A DNA stretch of 64,000 bases. Origin: Tetradesmus obliquus (taxonomy: Eukaryota > Chlorophyta > Chlorophyceae > Sphaeropleales > Scenedesmaceae). Positions within the stretch are counted from its first letter, which is position 1; every line of letters starts with the position of its first letter. A program made the position numbers and the translations under genes. Below the pieces are notes generated by a model. It ran no database searches, was not told where the DNA came from, and saw nothing but the letters and a program-made list of their open reading frames with translations. The stretch is from positions 620,001 through 684,000 of the forward strand of contig CP126203.1 of NCBI GenBank assembly GCA_030272155.1, written 5' to 3'. This document shows, piece after piece, positions 45,301-57,300 of this stretch.

Positions 45301-47902
45301 GGTTTTGGGTTCAGGGTTTGGTGTGTGTTGAGCATGGGCAGCGTAGCGTGTGCACCCAAGCCTGATGAGCCGGTGGCGTGTGATGCAGCGAGCGAGTGCC
45401 CTCCGGCAACCACCTGCTGCTGCCTGAGGTGGGTGTAGAAGGGGTTTTGGGTTCAGGGTTGGTGTGTGTTGAGTGTGTGTCGAGCATGGGCAGCGTAGCG
45501 TGTGCACCCAAGCCTGATGAGCCGGTTGCGTGTGATGCAGCGAGCGAGTGCCCTCCGGCAACCACCTGCTGCTGCCTGAGGTGAGCCCGGTTTTCAAGGA
45601 AGAGAGTGAGAATCACATGCCTGAATCAACAGTCACTGCTGCCCCATGCAGTACCGCACAGACACCTTCAACATGTTCCAGCATCAAACCGTCCTGATGT
45701 CCTGGCTTCTGCTGCTGCTGCCATCACAGGGACATTGCCGGCTTCTGCTTCTCCTGGGGCTGCTGCCCCATGGAGGGCGCCACCTGCTGCGAGGACAAGG
45801 AGCACTGCTGCCCCAGCGACCTGCCCATCTGCGACACGGATGAGGGACGCTGCCTGCCCAAGCCGGTGAGTGACAGGATTTCTTGGTTTGGTGGTTTGGT
45901 AGCGTTCATTTCAGTGGAAATGCCCATCTGCGACACAGACGAGGGACGCTTTCTGCCCAAGCCGGTGAGTGCTGATCAGGACAGACAATGGCTGTTTGTT
46001 TGGGAGCGTGTGTTAGGCAAATCAGCGGAGCAGCAAGCAGGGTACTGGCCCAATCTGTGACACAGACGAGGGACGCTGCCTGCCCAAGCTGGTGAGCAAA
46101 TCCCGTTTTGAGGCTGTCTGTTGTGTTGATCATCACAGCAGCAAGTCAGCAGCAGGCAGGGGACCTTGTCGTGTGGCGACACAGATGACAGGCGCTGCCT
46201 GCCCAAGCCGGTGAGGCGCTGTGGCTTCGCTGCTGGTGGCTGTGGCTTCGCTGCTGTTGGCTGTGGCTTCGCTGCTGTTAGCTGTGGCTTCGCTGCTGTT
46301 AGCTGTGGCTTCGCTGCTGTTTGCTGTGGCTTCGCTGCTGTTGGCACCAGCATACACTTCATTCCTCTGCCTTTTGTACCTACACGGTCAACTTGTACAA
46401 AACATTCTCAAGCCCGAGAACGTGTTGTACAAGTCGACCGTGAATGAACACAAGCCAGCAACACTTTGAATGTGCATGTTTGTGGTTTTGGTATTCCCGG
46501 CACGGCACCAGCAGCGTTGCTGAGTCTGTGCCCTGGGCCACATACAGCATGCCCATATGTCATGCCTACAACGGTTATGGTATAGTTGCTTCATCAGTGA
46601 GCCTGCCCTTGCAAAACAGACGAGGGACGCTGCCTGCCCAAGCAGGTGACGCGCTGTCGCTGTGTTGCTGCTGTTACACACAAAAAAATTCTCTGCCTTT
46701 GTGGACTTGATCAGTCAACTTGTACCAAACGTACTCAACGCCGAGGACGTGTGGAACAAGTTGACCGTGAAGGAACACAAGCCAGCACAACATTTTGAAT
46801 GTGCATGTTTGTGGTTTTTGGTATTCTCGGCACGGCACCAGCAGCGTTGCTGAGTCTGTGCCCTGGGCCACATACAGCATGCCCATATGTCATGCCTAAA
46901 ACAGTTATGGTATAGTGGCTTCGTAGTGGGATAGCAGCTTCATCAGTGAGCCTGCCTTGGACACAGACGAGGGACGCTGCCTGCCCAAGCCGGCGACGCG
47001 CTGTCGCTGTGTTGCTGCTGTTACTCACAACAATTATTCCTCTGCCTTTGTGGACTTGATCAGTCAACTTATACCAAACGTACTCAATGCCGAGAACGTT
47101 TTGTACAAGTCGACGGTCACGTAACACAAGGCAGCAAAACATTTTGATTGTGCATGATAGTGGTTTTGGTATGCTCGGCACGGCACCAGCAGCGTTGCTG
47201 AGTCTGTGCTGTGGGCCACATACAGCATGCTCATACCATATGGGCCATATGTATATGCCACATACAGCATGCCGTACATGGGCCATATGTCATGCCTACA
47301 ACGGTTAAGGTATAGTGGCTTCATCAGTGAGCCTGCCCTTGCAAAACAGACCAGGGACGCTGCCTGCCCAAGTCGGTGACGCGCTGTCGCTGTGTTGCTG
47401 CTGTTACACACAAAAATTATTCCTCTGCCTTTGTGGACTTGATCAGTCAACTTGTACCAAACGTACTCAATGCCGAGAACGTGTGGAACAAGTTGACCGT
47501 GAAGGAACACAAGCCAGCACAACATTTTGAATGTGCTTGTTTGTGGTTTGGTACTTCTCGGCATGGCATCATCATGTCATGCCCCAAACGTGCATTAGTT
47601 GCTTATCACGCCGACAACCCTGCCTGCTGCTGTCGTCTTGGTTGTGTCTGCAGGGCACTGGTGGCTTCACCAAGTCTGCGCCCTGGGCCACACATACCAT
47701 GCGCATTCATATATGCTCACATCGTGTGCTGCTGCCTGTTGCTGTTTGTTTCAAATTCCTGCAGGGCACTGGTGGCTTCACCAAGTCTGCGCCATGGGCC
47801 ACAAAGGTCCCCGCACGGCGCAGGGCAGCACCGGCTGGCAGCTTCCGCAGCAGCAGCGCCAAGGGCCAGCAGATGCAGAGCATCAAGCCCATGGCGGCAT
47901 AA
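42307..47902 (+). CDS. Papain-family cysteine protease with granulin domain (RD21 type)
   Basis: Eleven exons join in phase: 42307-42408, 42490-42558, 42645-42725, 42813-43010, 43265-43405, 43934-44003, 44283-44512, 44753-44829, 45017-45286, 45730-45865 and 47765-47902 (TAA), about 500 residues. A signal peptide starts it ([18 protein letters not shown]), then an ERFNIN-type propeptide ([12 protein letters not shown] ... [15 protein letters not shown]). The catalytic site is complete: Gln and Cys in [11 protein letters not shown], His in LDHGVLAVGYG, Asn in [12 protein letters not shown] Pro-rich hinge leads to a Cys-rich granulin domain ([34 protein letters not shown]). Plant RD21-type enzymes act in vacuole-related compartments; the same is likely here. 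The 1.9 kb last intron is almost wholly tandem copies of flanking exon pieces. Confidence 0.92.
44174..44196. repeat. Poly-C run in a protease intron
   Basis: About 12 C, one T, then 8 C. The opposite strand is a G run able to form a quadruplex. It lies about 90 bases before the exon at 44283. Confidence 0.8.
45351..45581 (+). repeat. Two further copies of the first granulin exon end
   Basis: [20 protein letters not shown] occurs in the intact exon and again at about 45358-45429 and 45510-45582, each followed by CCTGAG and GTGGGT or GTGAGC. Neither copy has a convincing acceptor. Confidence 0.85.
45866..47764 (+). repeat. Protease last intron built from granulin-exon copies and 330-380 base units
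   Basis: Copies of the exon end encoding [11 protein letters not shown], mostly with a donor, lie near 45920-45963, 46050-46091, 46170-46212, 46613-46647, 46958-46993 and 47345-47376. From 46386 a longer unit repeats at 46714, 47062 and 47446. It joins a granulin piece to a diverged copy of the last-exon start (the SAPWAT codons), and carries an inverted repeat, CAACTTGTACAA with TTGTACAAGT. A closer copy of the last-exon start is at 47653-47690. Confidence 0.85.
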
Positions 47903-48530
47903 GCAGCACGCAGCGGCAGCAGCTGCATGCAGATAAGCAGCAGCACAAGGACTGCAGGTGCAGCAGCAGCGCCAAGGGCCAGCAGATGCAGAGCATCAAG
48001 CCTATGGCGGCATAAGCAGCCGGCAGCAGCAGCAGCACAGGACTGCAGGTGCAGCAGCAGCGCCAAGGGACAGCAGATGCAGAGCATCAAGCCCATGGCG
48101 GCATAAGCAGCCGGCAGCAGCAGCAGCTGCATGCAGATAAGCAGCGCTGCATGCGAGACTGCAGGTGCAGCAGCAGCGCCAAGGGGCAGCAGATGCAGAG
48201 CATCAAGCCCATGGCGGCATAAGCAGCCGGCAGCAGCAGCAGCTGCATGCAGATAAGCAGCAGCAGCATGTGAGACTGCAGGTGCAGCAGCAGCGCCTAG
48301 GGCCAAGCAGATGCAGAGCATCAAGCCCATGGCGGCATAAGCAGCCAGCAGCAGCAGCCGCATGCAGATAAGCAGCAGCACAAGGACTGCATGTGCAGCA
48401 GCAGCGCCAAGGGCCAGCAGATGCAGAGCATTAAGCCATTGCGGCATAAGCAGCCTGCGGCAGCGGCAGCCGCATGTGTAGCAGCTGCACCAGCACAGGA
48501 CTGCAGGTGCAGCAGCAGCTAGCCTCTGGC
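47850..48530 (+). repeat. Last codons and stop of the protease repeated six times
   Basis: The segment encoding [15 protein letters not shown] and its TAA (core CAGATGCAGAGCATCAAG) occurs at the true end and again starting near 47984, 48073, 48190, 48308 and 48419. Spacing is about 90-120 bases, with CAG-rich filler. It lies in what should be the 3' UTR. Confidence 0.9.
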
Positions 48531-48539
48531 AGCATAAGC

Positions 48540-50208
48540 AGCATGCAGTAGTTGCATGCAGTGCAACTGAAGACCTGACTTTGTCAAGTACGAGAGACAG
48601 GCCGCTTAAGGCTGTGCTGCGGCCGCAGCATTGCAGCAGCTGCCCTGTATGTACGATGTACACGCTGTGTATGTATCAGTACACCCTTTTGAAAAGTGAG
48701 CATCCCAGCTCTTTCTTCAGTAATCCTTACTATGTCGTGGGCATGATGTACGTTGAGGGCGTTGTGTTGGCTGTGGGACCAGGAGGCAGCCGTGTGCAGA
48801 TAGTTCCACCATCTTCAGCTTTTCCTTTTTTTTGGAGGAGCTGATGATGAGGGCTTCTGCTGATCATGCTGCTGCATGTGCAGCTGCAGTTGCGTGCTGG
48901 CATCGCGCACTGCGCCAACTGGCACTGCCGCAGTTTTACCCAACCCCAAAGATCCTGTCACTCATTTGCAGATACAGTACAGCTCTTGCCTGTTGTGTTT
49001 TGCCATATGAGTCAGGATCACTGCAAAGGAAGGCGGATGTGGGCACAGAGCGCAAGCCTCACCCACTGTAGCTGTTTAGGGATTGTTTTGGCCGCCTCGC
49101 AGCAGCAACGCAGCAGGGGTCGACAGTGTACCATATGCCTAGTAAACTAGCGTGCCTGTACCACCCACTGACATTTGATTGCCTGGTGGGTTCTGCTTTG
49201 GCGACAGCACCCATGTATCAGTCACCCTTTGTTTTAGCGGCTAGACTGACTGTATTTTTGGCGCATGTGGGCATCAGCTGTGGTGCAGTCGGTGTGCTTG
49301 CTTTTGCACATCCTGCTGGCAGCTAAATTGGCCTGGAGAGTCTGTTTTGTTCAGCCTAGCGCTAGGCTGTGCTAGCACAGCACGTTGCTGCGGGTAATTT
49401 GACGGACCTCAACTGTTGCACTTGGCCTGGTGCCTTGTGTGAAGAGACTCAGAACTGCATGCTGTGTGGTCAACGTCAATCCAGTCACCGGCAGCAGGAC
49501 AGCGGGCCACTACAATATATAATTGGTACGACGTGCAAGCAGGTCAATCACTCCAAGTATAATGCAGCATAACGAGTACTCACATGGCTAGAAGTGGTCC
49601 CCCAAGTACGGCCAATGCTGTACAAGACCAGTGACAGGTGGTGGCAGATGCCAGGGCCGCAGCGGTGACCAACCACAGGGGGAGGGCAACATCCTGTGCT
49701 CAGCACAGCGGCCTACAGCTGCATCCCATGCTTTGCCGTGGACTGCTGTGTATGAGCAGCTTGACAGGAACTCCGTAGGCCGGAACACGCAGCTCAACGT
49801 ACATGTCATGCGTTCTGCCAAGCCTCTAGCTGCTGAACAGCAGTAGTGTTGCACTGAGCCAGCTGCTGAATGCGTAACGGGTCATGCTTGCTTGTTTAAA
49901 CTATTCAAAATTAGTAAAGCTTCAAAGTTTCAAAGACAAAACAAGTCCAAGGCATGCGACGTTCGTTGTGTACCAGTGCGTGTTCTATTACTAGGGGTTG
50001 TATTTGGCCTCTGGAAGAAAAAAGCCGCGTATATGGTGACATGCGTCAGTGTTGATAGTTTTATCGCAGCTGCACGGATCAAAATGCTCCTTGGGCTTGT
50101 CGTCAGGCTGCACGAGTGTCGAGCACTGCGATCGCGACGCTCCGCTGCCTTTACAGCCGGCTACAACTGACTAAAATAATAGTTTGGATTTTTCTAGGGC
50201 GCCTGAAC
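48540..50208. other. Intergenic before the membrane protein gene
   Basis: No supported gene. Sequence is less repetitive than the rest of the window. The promoter of the gene at 50209 should lie at its right end. Confidence 0.45.
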
Positions 50209-51198
50209 ATGTCCGCGTGGCTGAAGCAACCGCTTCTGCTTGGGCAGCAACCTGATGAAGAGAACGTCTCCTGCCACGCCAGTTGTCCTACGCAGCAGCA
50301 AGCCATCAGAAGCAGATTGTATGGTAAGCAACCGTGCTCGCCTTCGGACGGCGAACTGGGCGGAAACAAGGTCACATGCAGTCTATTGCCCCACTGCTGC
50401 TGTGGTGACGCCGCAGCTGAAAGCTGAGTGCACATTAACAGCCAGGGTGCGATACTGATGCTGAACCTGCGTTTGTAAATCACACAAGTGCTACTTGCAC
50501 CTCTATATCTCAGCTGTGATAAGCCATCTCAACATATCGCTCCACTGTATCTTGCTGTCACCTGCACAGGCCTGCTGGCATTGCAGCTCTCTGCAGTGCT
50601 ACTGCCAGCAGCCGTCCTCTGCATCGCCAGCCTAGCATACAGTGAACCCACACAGCATACAGCCCCAACTGCAGCAGCAGCAATAGCTGTCAGCCAGTGG
50701 GATGTCCTTCGCCTGCAAGCTGCTGCAGTGTGCAGCGTGCTTGCATTAGGGCTCAGCAGCAGCAGCTTGTGGCACAGCCACTGGCGCAGCAGGCAGCTTG
50801 TCAGTTGCCTGCTGCTGCTGTGTGCTTGCTGGGCTGTGGTGTCTGCAAGCATACTGGCTGGAAGCAGCAGCAGCAGCAGCAGCAGTGCGAGCTTGCACTG
50901 GCTCCCAGACACCTTGGTACAAGCAGTGCTGAGCCTTGCAGTTGTGTTGCCAGCTGCTCCCTTGTTCACCCTCACTTCCTACTCACTCTTCACACTGCAG
51001 TCCCAGCGTGAATTCACTCCGGAGGTTGCCGAGGGTTTTGTGACACTGTGCAACATAGGGTTTGCTGCGCTGCTGCTGCTGCTGGCAGCACCTGGCAGCT
51101 ACCCGCTGCAGTTCCTGCTGCTGGCTGTGTTTGAGCTGTCAGGGCGGGTTTTCTGCAGCTATGCAGTGGAGTATGTGGGGGGTGTTTTGCACACCAAA

Positions 51199-51233
<35 letters not shown>

Positions 51234-52148
51234 GAGCAGCACTGCGGTGAAATCACAGCACGCGTATCCAGTACAATATGCTGCTGACGCAGAAAATGGT
51301 GGTGATGACAATGATGACGCAATTGCAGCAGGCAGTCTTTCTGCAGCCCTGTTCATCGCAATGGTGAGTGCAATGCACAGGTTCTCAGTTGCACAGTAGC
51401 TACTGACAGCTCATTTTCACAGAGGGTCAGCAGAACAGCTACGCCACAGTTGGGTGCGATACATTGCTGCAGGCACTCCTCTTTGCATATCTCTGCTGCG
51501 CACTGCAAGCATGCTAGCACACCAGTAGCAGCATTAATCTATTTCACCATAGCAGACAGGGGCAAATCAGTTTCGGAGCTGGCCGATGTCAAGCCATACC
51601 TGGTGCATTGTCTCTGTACCTCCTTGCCTGCGTTGCATTCACCTTGACCCCAGTGCAAGTACGCCGCACAAACAAATCAAGACTGCACGCCATAAATTAC
51701 CATCCTTTTGGTGTGCTTTCTGTTGTGCTGCATGCAGGCTGGAGGCAGCCTAGTGCTGCTGAGCATTGCGTCACTGGCCACAATTTTTGTGGCAGCAGAT
51801 GCCTCAACACTGCTGCTGCGCCACAGCAGCAGCAGCAGCATCATCATCATCAGCAGCAGTGCTGCAGCCTGCAACCCGCTGTGGGCAAGCGCCGCACACC
51901 AGCTGCCAATTGCTGATGTGGCGCTGCTGCTGCTGGGTGCTGTGTCAGTGCTGCTGCATGGCACATATGCTGCAGCGCACCGGCTGCAACTCAGGTTTTG
52001 CAACTCAGGTTTTGGCGTAGTGACTGCAGCTGGTTCAACAGTTGAAGGAACCAGCAGCAGCTCACTGCATCCGCTGCTGCTTATCGGGCTGCAGCTGAGC
52101 TGCCTTGGCATTGGTGTGCTGCTGGGCCTGGCATCATGTGCAGTGTGA
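50209..52148 (+). CDS. Unrecognised multi-pass membrane protein
   Basis: Four exons join in phase: 50209-50323, 50570-51363, 51560-51658 and 51738-52148 (TGA), about 472 residues. The third exon is the least certain; it was chosen because it is open, phase 0 at both ends, and adds a hydrophobic segment (ALSLYLLACVAFTL). About ten hydrophobic segments can be seen, for example LQLSAVLLPAAVLCIASL, LVSCLLLLCACWAVVSASIL, VQAVLSLAVVLPAAPLFTL, GFAALLLLLAA and VALLLLGAVSVLLHG. Short Ser runs lie in the loops. No catalytic motif or transporter signature is evident to me, so I give no function. The C-terminal codons and stop are duplicated downstream. Confidence 0.65.
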
Positions 52149-52183
52149 GGTTGGAACCTGGTACCTGTTCATGTTTTTGTGAC

Positions 52184-52258
52184 TGCTGCTGGTCGGGCTG
52201 CAGCTGAGCTGCCTTGGCATTGGTGTGCTGGTGGGTTTGGCATCATGTGCGGTCTGAG
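52184..52258 (+). repeat. Copy of the membrane protein's last codons and stop
   Basis: It repeats codons for GLQLSCLGIGVLxGLASCAV and the TGA, about 110 bases after the original. The few differences are mostly single bases. Confidence 0.85.
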
Positions 52259-53572
52259 GTTTGAAGGGGGTACCTGATCATGTTCCTGTGACAGCTGTGC
52301 TGTATATGTGTACATAGTGATGTTCCTTTGTGAAGGCAGGTGATATGTTGCAGATTCGAGTTGCTGTTTCAGATGTTAAACGAGCCAGAAGGGTGCACAG
52401 TGCAGCAGAGCGCGCCAGGCCAATGCTCGTGTACAGCTGTGGTCATGTGATAAACGAATCGCTGCATCCTGCTGCATGCACAGGGGCCAGCTAAAACCTC
52501 TGGTGGACATAATTGTGATGAGGCTTACTTGGTATTGTCAAGACGGGGACATGCGCAGTGCCCTGTGTGCACTACCAATTGTACATGTTATGCACCATGA
52601 AGAGAAGGCTCTTCTCGTTGGACGCTGTTCTTTCTTGCACAGCAATGGCCATGTTTCACGTATCATCTGCATGCACTGTACAGTATGTAACACGCACCAA
52701 GCTGTGTCTGTGGCAGTTGGTTGCGCTTTTCAGTGGGGCAGGTGCTGCGGCGCCCCAGGCTCATTGCTGCATCAGACTTGCAGTGTGCCCAGACCTTGTA
52801 ACGCAGACCTGGTCATGCTTGAGATACCGTGGCGCTTGGTGTCTTCATGTTACCTGCAACTCCTTATGTCTGTGTCACCAAGCCCTGGGCCCTCAGGGCC
52901 TGGCGGGTGACACAGCCCTGGTGACAACCATGATGCCTTGCCAATGGCAGACATGGCGCTACCTTCAATAACCACACCGGCGAAAAAGAAAAAGAGATCC
53001 TTCAGCTGACGAACGGCTTCGACGAAAGAACGAGGCGATGTCGCATTCTGCCGGAACGCTTTGCTGGCGGAGGGCCTTCACGGAACTGTGCAACTGCCGA
53101 ATTTGAATTCTGCATAACAGCCTCAGCGACCAGGAAGACGAAAAACCGTGTCCAACTTTTGTTAAAATATTGAATCTAGATGTAACTCAGAGTGTGCCAT
53201 CCAGTACAACCATTGGGACATTGCAAAGCAGCAGTCTGTCCTGCACTGGCTGTGCTACTGCACAATACATGTGAGAGCTCTTGTGAGGAAGCAGCAGAAC
53301 AGTACATGCATGCTGGTTCTCAGTATGAACTACATATTGTTGCAAAACCTGCGTGCAGACGCAGCAGCAACTGCTGCATGCTCGCGTGTGTGCACTTGAA
53401 CACACTGTGGTGCTGCTGAGTTGCTTGCTGTCCCATACATGGCTGCAACTCACAGCAATTGCCGTGTAAGGCAGCATGATACCTGAACGTGACAATTGAT
53501 CAGCTCGCCCCTGCCTCTGCCCTCTTTGCTGCTGTATGTGCACTGACACCTTTTCACAACACAGTGCTGCCC

Positions 53573-53627
<55 letters not shown>

Positions 53628-53740
53628 CTGCTGATGGTTGCCACGTCAGGTTCTGGTACAGATGCCACCTGTGCTGCCAGTGCAGCGCATGAAACCTGGC
53701 AGCACAGCTGCAAGGAGCCCGCATGCCAGGCACCTCTCAA

Positions 53741-54230
53741 GGGGCTTGCTGCTGCGGGTTGGCCTGGCAGTTGCTGCGGCAGCAGGTGCGCTGGCGCTGG
53801 TGCTTTTTGCCAGTTTTTGTGTGCTGTTATGCACCAGATACGTTGTTCTCCGTGTTTACTGGTTTTGCGCCTCGCATGGGGCTTGCTGCTGCGGGTTGGC
53901 CTGGCAGTTGCTGCAGCAGCAGGTGCGCTGGCGCTGGCGCTTTTTTGCCAGTTTTTGTTTGCTGTTATGCAACACATACGTGTTTCTCTGTGTCTACTGG
54001 TTTTGCGCCTCTCAAGGGGCTTGTTGTTGCGGCTGGGTCTGGCAGTTGCTGCAGCAGCAGGTGCGCTGGCGCTGGTGTTTTTTTGCCAGTTTTTGTTTGC
54101 TGTTATGCAGCAGATACGTGTGTCTCTGTGTCTACTGGTTTTGCGCCTCTCAAGGGGCTTGCTGCTGCGGGTTGGCCTGGCAGTTGCTGCAGCAGCAGGT
54201 GCGCTGGCACTACTTCAGCAGCTGTTATGT
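53741..54230 (+). repeat. Four tandem 137-138 base units encoding a hydrophobic 46-residue segment
   Basis: Units start at 53741, 53878, 54016 and 54154. Each encodes LLLRVGLAVAAAAGALAL followed by FCQFLFAVMQQIRVSLCLLV. Units 2-4 stay in one open frame because their spacing is a multiple of three; unit 1 is shifted. The segment resembles a signal anchor, and the last unit leads to a possible donor (CAC/GTAATA near 54283) in phase with an acceptor inside the GT92 first exon. Confidence 0.75.
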
Positions 54231-54331
54231 GCTGTTTTGTGTGACAGAGAGTTGCTTCTTTGGGCTTTGCAACGGATACCACACGTAATATACTTTAGCT
54301 AGTAGCTGCCCTTCTCACCATTTCGCCACCA

Positions 54332-57300
54332 ATGGCTGACAGCAATGCTGGGCGTCATCCTGCAATGCTTGCAGGCCTGTTGCTGATGCTGCAGGTGACC
54401 CCTCTGCTGCACACCCAAGTGTCGCACACACACTCAGCAGCAGAGCAGCAATCAATCTCACAAACGCAGCAGCAGCAGCAGCAGCGGTTAGCCGGCCAGC
54501 TTCGTCAAGTCAACTACAGCCAGTCACTCCCATGGCGGGCGTTGCACCACCTCAACAACAGCAGCAGCAGCAGCAGCAGCAGCATTGATGCCCAGCAGCA
54601 CCCAGCACCTGCTTACCTAATCTCTGCATTCCTTGACACCAGGCCGATTGCATTCGCAGCAAGGCCTCGAGTGGCGGTTATAATGGCGGTTATCGAACAA
54701 ACTGATGTCAGTGGCTGGCAGTGTTTGCTGAGTCAGCGTTTGCAGGACAGCAGCAGTACACAGCAGGACAGCAGCAATACACAGCAGGACAGCAGTACAC
54801 AGCAGTACAGCAGTACACAGCAGTACAACAGCAGCAGTACACTGCAGTACACCAGCAGCATAAATGGCCGCTCGAGTAGTCCCAATAACGAGGTGTTCCT
54901 GGTGTTTGAGGCAGTGACGGTATTCTGTGACTTGCCACCAGCACTGGATGGGCTGTTGGCAAGAAGCAGCAGCAGCAGCAGCAGCAACAAGGTGCAGCAG
55001 GAGCTGCCACTGCAAGTGACAGTTGTGACCCGATTCACCCCTCATATCACCACCACCAGCAGCAGCAGCAGCGGCAGCAGCAGCAGCAGCGGCGGCGGGG
55101 ACCAGGCTCAGCAGCCTAGTGCTAATGCTTGGGTGCCTGTGCTGCTGATCCCTGCAGCACCAACGGCAGCAGGAGCAGCAGCAGCACGAGCGGCTGGTGT
55201 TGGCAGTGTGGCCATTTGCGGGCCAGTAGTGCACACAGATGCTTATGCGGCAACACTCATGGAGTAAGTGCGTAATTTCTTCTAAAAACAATCTACCTTG
55301 GCTGTTGACCAGCCAATGAGTGACACATACATGGTGTCTGCATGGTTGTGTGCCATACACAGCTGCTGCTGTCAAAGCTGGAGTGAATGTGCAATGGCCC
55401 ACCTTCAGCTTGATTGGTGGCCTGATCAAAGGAGCGCAGTGTGCATGTTTTCTGTGTATGATATGTGTCAATGTTCTGGGACTGTCATTAGTGCTGCTGC
55501 TGCTGCCACCGTTGCTGCCATTTGTCGCTGCTGCTGCTTGTTGTGCAGGTGGGCGGAGATGCAGCGCCTGCTGGGCGTGGCACAAGTGACGCTGTACGCA
55601 TTCAACCCTGCGCCTCTGCTGCAGCCGCTGCTGGAGTGGTACCAGGCGCAGGTGGGTTTCCTTACTTGTGTGATTCTTAGGTTTAGGTGTTCAAGTGACT
55701 TGCTGTTGATTTGCAAGCTCTTATTGTTGTCTGATGCTGTCTGGATTGCTGCTCTGCAGGGCTTCTTTCAGTTGCTGGAGTGGATAATCCCCGCCAGCAT
55801 CCTGAAAGACCAGAGCCAGCCCTGCGCCCTGCCCTGGTTCCACGCCTCAACAGCACGGCAGCGCTTCGGGGCGCCACCCTGCACATACCACCAGGTGTGC
55901 TGGGTCCGTGGTGTGCAGGGATCAGGTTTAGTGGTGTTTCTGATAAGAATATCAGGCAACGGCTGTGCAGTGCATCCACCGTCAAGTGCAACCCGCATGT
56001 GTCTCATTACTATGTATGTTTGCAGGACAACTATCAGATTGGCTGGTGGGGTTAAACCCTGGCGGTGCAGGACTGCACATACTGCGCCATACATCACCCA
56101 AATGTTGCTGTATCTGCTGCTTTTCTATGTGTCACTTGCATTGCAAAGCCACTATCAGATCGGTTGGTGGGGTCATACACTGGCAGTACAAGACTGCGCC
56201 TGCCGCGCCATACATAAGCCCTTGTCGCTATATTTTCATTGTTTGCCATGTGACGCTGTGTCTTGTCACTATGTGTGCATTCAGGACAACTACCAGATTG
56301 GCTGGTGGGGTCAGACGCTGGCAGTTCAAGACTGCACCTATCGGGCAATGGCCGCAGGGCACCGCTGGGTGGCAGTGATGGACCTGGACGAATTTGTACT
56401 GCCTATGACGCCCAGTGCACCTGTACTGCCTGGCACTGGCAGTACTGTGCTGCCTGCCACAGGCAGTACTGTACTGCCTGCCACTGGCACTACAAAAGCA
56501 GCAGCAGCAGCAGCAGCAGGAAAAGGTGCAGCACCGAGTTTCACATGGGCCAGCATGATCCTGCAAGCTGCTGACTGGGCAGGCAAGCCGCATGACGACT
56601 ATGGTAATGTCATTCTCGATGACAAAGGAGATCAGCAGCAGCAGCAGCAGCAGCAGCAGCTAGATCCGAAAGCAGCAGCAAGGTTTGCACAGTTCAGGTT
56701 CATGGGTCAGCGGTTGTGCTCTGGCTGCCTCCATCAGCTGCACCAGCTCACACAGCAGCAGCAACTGGATGCAGCTGCAAAATTTAGCAGCAGCAGCAGC
56801 AGCAAGTCGTATCAGGTGTACAAGGCGCTCAGCAACAGCAGCAGCAGCGTCCCTGCAAAAGCCTGCCTGCAGCCAACTGTCGGTTTCAGCCACCTGCTTT
56901 GGTCCTCACTGGTTGCTGCTGCTCCGGATCACTACAAAAGCATTGTTGACCCCTCAGCTGTTGAGCAAGCCGGCGTGCACAGGATCGTCGAGCTGTCGCA
57001 GTACTGGCCCGGCGCCTTGCAGGAAACGCAGCCACAGCTTGCAGGAAACGCGTCCGCGCTTGCAGGAAAGTTGCAGGAAGGCGATTTTGACCGGGAAATG
57101 GAGGAGCTGAAGCTGCTGCGGGTACCTGGCAGCATAGGGCTGCTGCTGCATGACAGGATGCATGATTTGGCGGCAGGGTATGACACATTTGCTGCTGCGA
57201 TGCTGCGGCAGCTGGTGCAGCACTTGCAGCAGGTGATAAAAGCATCTGAGACCGCACATGTGCTGAGCAGTAGTGGTGTTGGCGCACATGATGTGCCACA

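Larger units (their letters stand above)
52149..54331. other. 3' flank of the membrane protein and upstream region of the GT92 gene
   Basis: Contains a copy of the preceding gene's end (52184-52258), a plain stretch to about 53560 with no gene I can support, a CAG run (about 53575-53622), and a fourfold 138-base array (53741-54230). The array may hold alternative first exons for the GT92 gene. Confidence 0.5.

Noticed and set aside
46386-47560. 330-380 base direct repeats as a possible transposon or satellite
   Set aside because: The units contain pieces of the protease's own exons and no transposase or terminal structure, so they are local duplications.
55380-55450. Open frame VNVQWPTFSLIGGLIKG in the first GT92 intron
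   Set aside because: It is bypassed by a clean in-phase junction from 55263 to 55549 and has no splice sites of its own.
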